64,000 bases of DNA from Nymphaea colorata (taxonomy: Eukaryota > Streptophyta > Magnoliopsida > Nymphaeales > Nymphaeaceae), in NCBI RefSeq assembly GCF_008831285.2, contig NC_045147.1:17400854-17464853 (forward strand). The letters run 5' to 3'. This document shows, piece by piece, positions 55,329 to 64,000 of the stretch. The position numbers were made by a program, and so were the translations under genes. Below the pieces are notes generated by a model that was given only the letters and a program-made list of their open reading frames with translations, had not been told where the DNA came from and did not search any database. Within the stretch, counting starts at the first letter, position 1. Every line of letters begins with the position of its first letter.

Positions 55329-58300
55329 CAGGTTTACAGAAATATTATCACCTCGATCCGATGTCTAGTTCTAAATAAAAGTTTTGATATCCGCATTGAA
55401 GAACCTTTTAAAAAGAAGGTATTATCATATAGAACATACTATCATATATGAAAAATCCAGCAGCACTTTCGCATGGTACAGTAAAGCAGTAAAGAGAACT
55501 TGTTGCATCACAAAATACACAAATGTATTCCCTCAAGCTTAAGACCATTTACATAGTGCCTAAGCAGTTGAACCACCAACAAGTTGTATTATATTGTTAT
55601 GATTCGATAGGCTCTTTATATATACATATATATATAAAAGTTCTAGGTTTCGTGGGCATGGAATTCATAAAGAATGTCTATTGTTTTCATTTGTGCGTCT
55701 GGTACTAGGTTATGGTGGAAAAGCAGTGGGGTAAAGTGAGACACAATTTTGTACGGTCTTAAAATTTTTTTTTTAATGCAAATGGACCGTTGGAAAACTT
55801 TTGAGTCACTCTCTCTTGAGTACTATTTTGATGTGAAGTATTCAAATGTGAAGTTGTTATTTTTTTTTATTCTGTACGTGCCGCGAGATATTCGGTGGTA
55901 AAATTTGGAAGGTCAAAACTTAAAAACTTTAGAGAGCAGGCACAGCTTCTATTAAGAATTCGAAGGACCAACATCGTCACCGTTTGGATGAGAAGTGATT
56001 TGTTTTACAACATGACATGGTAATCAAAATGTTCAAGAGTGCGACGTTATTTTCCAATTGTCAAAGTGTATAATTTATCCCATCAACAAGAACAGCAGCT
56101 TGATTTTGTTCACATATACTCGGGGACTTCAAAATTCAGTTACATTCGATTCCTATAAACAACAATCCTACAAATCTTACATTACATTTTTACCAACTCT
56201 ATCATTTACCGCTTGAATTATATGGTGATGTTGTCCTTATGAAACACAGAGCTGCTACGAGCTCGAAGGAGATGGGACTGGTTAAGATAAAACTCGCTCA
56301 CACGTGAGCAGGATGGAAATGGAAATCGGCATCAACATTAAAGCATGTGGCATTGGCATTTCTTTCGTTTATTTAATTATGATATGCACTGCGGGGAGGC
56401 AAAGTGCAGCATGCATGCCACCCTACATGATGGCTGAGTCTGATCGTGAAAAGAGCAGCAATACCCTCTGCTCCTTTTCTTTATTTCGCTTTATGATTGT
56501 AACAGAGAAAGCAGCACAGCAAAGAAAAAATCTTTAACAAAAGGTTGAGACTTTGAGAGAGAACTTAAGGTAAAGGAGAAAAGATTCAGTCAGCTTTTCA
56601 ATGTCCTCCGTTGTTACTGCAATTGCGGTATATTTTTTTCTCTTTCATTCTCTTTTTTTGTTTTTTTAATCATGCTACTTTCTTTCTTTCTTCTGTCTTG
56701 ATGGGCACAACATAGCTCATTGGAAGGACATGCACACTATACGTCCTCAATTCCATTTCCAGGAATACTACTCCTTTAAATTGCAAAGGGTAGTGTATAA
56801 GATACCTCAAATCGATTGTATGTAAAATTTGTTAAAAACACACAAGTATCTAAGTAGCTCTCAACTCTAAAAACCAGAAAAAAGAAAGGAAGTTACGTGC
56901 ATGGTGCACAGCTTTCAGAGCACGACAACTGCACCTTTCACCCGCTTATATTGAGCTCCTGGCCTATTTCTGTGACTATGTGTTCCTATAAATATGTAGG
57001 AGCGTATATAACCAGCTTCCAAGAAAAAGAGGGCGGCTTTAACCTCCCCCTTCTCTCTCCCTCTCTAATGTCTAATGTGCTGGATTTGAGGAAAACCCCA
57101 CAGAAGACAAAGAAGAAGGGGTCCACTCTCCATGAACAGCAAAGGGAGGAAAAAGAAATGATGGGATGGAGGAGCATCTACTTTTCCACTCACTCCTCCC
57201 ATACACTTGAGAAAACCTTTTTGGGTACTGTGCCTTTCTCTCTAGCTCTCTCTCTCTTCCTGAGAGAGCCCATGTGCAGGGCCTCTGATGACAGCTCCTT
57301 TTTCGTCATCCTGCCTGCCAGCTCGTACACAGGAGGGAGAGGTGGGTGGCTCACTGACTTGCCATGTCAAGGAACAGCCAGTTTCACCAGTTCAGAGCGT
57401 GAGGTGCAGTCAACCTGACGCCGGCGTGAGAGGGATTTGCCGGTGAACGGGGTGAGTCAATTCCTTTGTAGCAGCAGCAGCTTCAGCTGGGCTGTGACTC
57501 GGTCATGGCCGTAGCATTTCTTGCAGGAGCTATTCCGGGATGACAGGCGCCGACCAAGTTCGGCCTCCCGCAGTGGGGCACTCGAAACAAACCGGAAAAT
57601 GACGAAGCGATTCTGCCTTGTGCTACACCATCCTTTTCCGGGGCTCGATGAGAGAGAGAAGACAGGGAGGAAAAATGAAATGTTTTCACAATCATAGGTG
57701 CAACTTTTGAGATTGATGCTTTTGGCACGGTGCTCAACCAACACAGACACACTCTCTCTAAAAGTCCAGCTGCCCTTTATCGATTTCAACGTAGCAGCTG
57801 CACATTTTGATCTTCAGGTTGAAATCAATGGAGTAAACTCCTGTTTCAGATATAACCCATTAATTAATTTGCATCCTCACGGTGGATCGGTGACCCCTTT
57901 TTGCATCCTTTAATAAGAGTTTAAGCCATTTATTATCTATTATTTGGATCCATTTTGAACACAACATCCCAAGGGGGTACCTCGTGAGATGGGGCCGGAG
58001 TTTAGTATTTATAAACTCGAGTATGATGTGAAACTTTAATTCATAAACTATACTTAGAGATATACAAGTTCTGAGGTTTAAAGAAGCCGACCTCACAGAC
58101 AGCTGCCAAGTTGGAACACACACTTGAGAGTTGAGACCTTAATGGAGGAAAATATTACCCTGTGGCTGACTCTTTTACTGTTAGAAAGGACAAGACAAAA
58201 TATGCCCTCCTTGGTCTGTTCCATAAGCAGACCTTGCACTCTGATCTTCACACGACTGCCAACAGCTCTCAGGAGATGCCTATCCTTTCCCTGCAGGAAT

Positions 58301-59070
58301 CGATTTTACCTTTCAGAAATTTCACACTCTCTAGTTCTACGCGTCGCCCCATCACCCCGCTGTTCTGTGGTACCCATGAATCACGAGTACCATAGCTGTT
58401 AAACACACTTTTTGACGTCCTAAAAGTTGGAATGTGATGCCGTAGTGGCTGAAAAAGAAACTGATTTTTAAAGTAACGAGGAACGGCTTCCCGAGAATTC
58501 AAGTGTACCATGAGTGATCATTATGATCCATTCTAAATATAATGCTGCTGCCACTGGTCACCAGCGAGAATGTGGAATTGATAATAAGCTAATCATGCAG
58601 CTATTCTCAAAATGGCGTCACGTAGTACCAGTCAGTATGATGAGACCCTGAATCAATGGGAGAAAACGAGGAAAAGTAAACAAGCTCCACTGTGGTGAAA
58701 AAAAGAAAAGCAGTAAAAGGTAAAGCAGGACCAAACAGAAAAGCAAAACTGGTTTTTGTTGGGAGAACGTTCAACTCACGTCAACTGGGAGCCGGAAATC
58801 CCTGAAAAAACGCCGGATAGAGGAAATCGGAAAAACAGAAACAGGGGACTTCAGAAGCTGTCCGACTTTTTTATTTCCCGGTCCGCATTTGTTTATTCAC
58901 ATTCCTTCCCTTGCATCACTTCTTCCGTTTTCTCACTAGGAAAATTTTGTACAGCCATTGACAAAACAAGATAGTTACAATGATGCAACTTTACAGAGCC
59001 TCTCTCTTTTGCTCCTTGATTCTACCCTCCGCTTGTTTTTCTAGTCTCTTTCCGTCTCTCCCTCTTCCTC
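55329..59070. other. Spacer and presumed 3' UTR of the HD-Zip gene
   Basis: No supported gene. The largest ORF is 173 codons at 56897-57418 (+) and overlaps CT-rich low-complexity sequence. A GC-richer patch at 57420-57680 has overlapping open frames on the minus strand with no domain known to me. The last few hundred bases before 59071 are presumably the HD-Zip 3' UTR. Confidence 0.45.
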
Positions 59071-60789
59071 TTACGTCCATTGGTCGGACAAGTACCAGGG
59101 CAGAGACGCGGGCTGCTCCTCGGGGAACAAGTGGCACGACTCTTCGGAGTTGAGGAAGTTGTGGTCGTCGATCCTTAGGAACTGGTGGAAGGATCTGTGA
59201 GAAGAAAGAGACGATGATGATGGTGATGAAGATGATAGAGGTGGCGAAGCGGACAGCGAGAAGTTGATCTCGAATGGCGGGTTGAGGAGTGGCTGCGGGA
59301 AGAACTCCGCTGCTGCGTCTGCTGCTTCAATGTGCATTCCTTCAGGGCTGTTCTCGTCGTTCAGGATCGCGCTAGAGTCGCTGTCCGAGCTATCCTTCAC
59401 ATCGCCGAAGATGGAATCAGGATGAGGGCTACCAGCGACAGTGGGCTTCCGATTATCAACAGTGATGGCGTGTAGCTTGAAGGATTCATTCGCAAGAAGA
59501 ACGTCTTTGCTCTGTTCTGTTGCTCTAGTCTCGCCTTTTCCTGCCATTTCATTCTCTTCTCGGGGGATCTCCGAGTGCCTTGCCTCAACGCCCGACTCTT
59601 CTAGCTTCTCCTTCAGCTCTCTCACCTGAATTTTCAGCAGGAGAAACATAAATACTACGAGACATACTATCCTCTATATTGACGATTCGTAAACAAAATC
59701 TCAAAATTGTTCGTCTTGTTTACGTTTTCTCTCTTCTTTTATTTTTGCAACTGGGGTCGAGAAAATTTGCTTTCAAGATGTGAGCTTCTTGAATCTTCAT
59801 GATCCCAACAGAACAAATTGAACAAATTGGTTTCTATTGTTTATTCTCTCTTTTGGTAGTTGGAATTGGAGTTTGCCTGTAAATCTCCAAACCTAGTTTC
59901 TCCTATGATCCCAAGGAAGCTTGGGAACATGTTACTTTCTTTGTTGGTCATTGAATCTGTGTTGGAGAGCTTATCTAATTTACAGATCCAAATTAATTCC
60001 AACAAAAGAAAACGTTGATCTGTTGGCCTTCTTTCTTGCTCTGCAAGGTGGTTGAAATAAATGCCCTTTACCCATAAACCAAGATGACTTCGTTATGCAG
60101 AAGCCACTTGGTTTTGAGAGTTGAGTCTAGTGTTGTTCAACAAGGAATGATAAACCAAAAGGAAGATTGAATCCTCCTTTCTGCCTGACAAAAAGGATGA
60201 CAGATTGAGGTTCATCTTTTCTCATTTACCTCCTGGACGAGCGTCTCTTTTTCCTTCTGAAGCGATTCGTAGCTATTCACAAGAGCCTCGTAGTTTGCCT
60301 TGAGCGTGCTGTAGTCCCTCTCCAATTGCTTCGTCTTCCACCGGGCTCTCCTGTTCTGGAACCACACGGCGACCTGTCTGGGCTGCAGCGCCAGCTCCTT
60401 AGCAAGCTTAACTTTCCTCTCGGGCTCGAGCTTGTTGTCCTGCTCAAAGCTCCTCTCCAACGCCTTCACCTGATCCACCGTCAGGCGCCTCTTCTTCTCT
60501 GCAATATGACCTCCTTCTTCACCACAGTCTTCCTCGTCTGCAAAACCATCCATCAAAGTCTGGAAATTCCTGCCATAGCTGCTTCCAACTCTTCCTCCTC
60601 CTCCATCCTTCTCTTCTGCATATAATTCATACCAACCAAAGAGAAAAAGCACTCAGACTAGTGTCGATCACATCACAGACATACTGTTTAGGAAAAAAAA
60701 CAGAAGCAACAAACGAAAAGCTATCAACCTGAATTTGGACAGACAGGGAGCAAGCCTCCCAAAGAGCCTGAGCTTCCCATTCTTTTCAT
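59071..60789 (-). CDS. HD-Zip class I homeodomain-leucine zipper transcription factor (ATHB5/6/16-like)
   Basis: A nuclear DNA-binding factor; class I members bind the CAATNATTG pseudopalindrome as dimers and act in ABA, drought and light responses. Exons (minus): 60789-60729, 60615-60230 and 59625-59071; 1002 nt, 333 residues. The N-terminus [18 protein letters not shown] matches the MKRLxSSDSL opening of the ATHB5/6/16 group. The homeodomain runs from about 60 to 116, with [19 protein letters not shown] and recognition helix [18 protein letters not shown]. The zipper leucines fall at 118, 125, 132, 139, 146 and 153, one per heptad, and the zipper crosses the second intron. The C-terminal part is acidic and Ser-rich, ending [10 protein letters not shown], a Trp-containing end typical of class I activation motifs. 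The exon structure (split zipper) is the normal one. No START domain is present, which rules out classes III and IV. Confidence 0.95.
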
Positions 60790-60914
60790 GGCTGTGGAAA
60801 AGATATATATGGGTGTATATAGTATATATAGGTATGCGTTTTATATATGGAAAGGAAGAGCGGTAACTTAATTATGATTTTTCTGTGCTTTGTGGGTGAC
60901 GGTTCCTCTTGCTT

Positions 60915-61025
60915 CTAGCTAATGGGAAGCCGCGGCTGAAGCGGAACCCATGTGGAAAAGCATATGAGGGCAACAGCCAAGGAAGCATGGAGGTGTGTGA
61001 ATCCTTGCGAAGCTGCTGGAACCAT
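60915..61025 (-). other. Candidate upstream ORF in the HD-Zip leader (36 codons)
   Basis: On the gene's strand an ATG at 61025 opens a frame beginning MVPAASQGFTHLHASLAVAL and stopping at 60915, 126 bp above the main ATG; a short MESP frame lies just before it. Whether it is transcribed depends on the start site: a TATA-like word near 60840 would exclude it, one near 61320 (TTATTTAAGG) would include it. It does not look like the conserved uORF known for ATHB1, and it may be fortuitous. Confidence 0.25.
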
Positions 61026-61423
61026 TCCTTATGGGCTCTCCATCTTGCTGCCTTCAGCAGTTCCCGTCAGGAGGGAAGGATCGAGCAGGAAGACGAATGA
61101 ATCATGAAGTGGCTTATCACCTGCCTACCCTTGTCAACCATACTACTGCTCACTGAGATTTGCTCTTTCCTGTGGAAAATGGGGAAGGGGGAGAGAAAAA
61201 CTATTGCTGGAGAAAGAATGAGAGAGAGAGGGCCCTAGTATTTACAAATCAACCGTTCTCTCCTTTTCTCTCTCCCTCTGTATGTGCTTTACTATTATAT
61301 CTCCATCCATGGCCCTCCTTAAATAAGGCCAGGGGAAGCCTACAAGCGGGTTATGAATTTGATTCGAGTGGCAAAGCCTCTAGTGACACCTTCCAAATGA
61401 AATGCAGCAAAATTCAACCGAAA

Positions 61424-64000
<2,577 letters not shown>

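Noticed and set aside
56897..57418. 173-codon plus-strand ORF
   Set aside because: It overlaps CT-rich simple sequence, has no recognised domain and no supporting signals. I also looked for conserved plant miRNA sequences here and saw none.

Overview
This window is nuclear DNA of a flowering plant. The protein-coding genes are split by AT-rich spliceosomal introns, the gene families are those of land plants (HD-Zip class I, an OCTOPUS-type Cys/His protein, a plant acid lipase, a plant LMBR1-like protein), and the spacers hold long AT/GA microsatellites, a decayed LINE and short dispersed elements. I cannot name the species. I see no bacterial, viral or CRISPR-like system, no rRNA and no convincing tRNA.

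Layout. 1-1534: decayed LINE on the minus strand that runs off the left edge. 2246-9579 (-): SCAI homologue with nine coding exons, one of whose introns appears to be GC-AG. 9580-22386: long gene-poor spacer with two copies of a TCGAG-rich element, GGATCC-type degenerate repeats and a fold-back hairpin. 22387-25191 (-): intronless TAF1C/Rrn6-like RNA polymerase I factor. 27747-37650 (+): fourteen-exon LMBR1-domain membrane protein. 40125-40712 (-): small OCTOPUS-like Cys/His protein with a clear TATA box. 43429-43473 (+): relic of a lipase exon. 44997-47675 (-): nine-exon acid lipase of the LIP1 type. 47744-59070: long spacer with a third TCGAG element, three copies of a MITE-like family and an isolated GC-rich, promoter-like block. 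59071-60789 (-): HD-Zip class I transcription factor, with a candidate upstream ORF and a 131-bp (CT)n tract in its upstream region. 61558-64000: spacer with a fourth MITE-like copy.

The genes are unrelated housekeeping or regulatory loci (transcription: SCAI, TAF1C-like, HD-Zip I; membrane or lipid: LMBR1-like, lipase; probable plasma-membrane-associated protein: OCTOPUS-like). They do not form a cluster or pathway. I built all exon structures by hand from GT/AG signals, phase continuity and family resemblance. All five intron-bearing or intronless main models close in frame from ATG to stop. The most useful unusual observations are the GC-AG intron in SCAI, the Gly-to-Ala changes around the catalytic Ser and His of the lipase, the inverted lipase relic nearby, the orphan promoter-like block and the long GAGA tract upstream of the HD-Zip gene.
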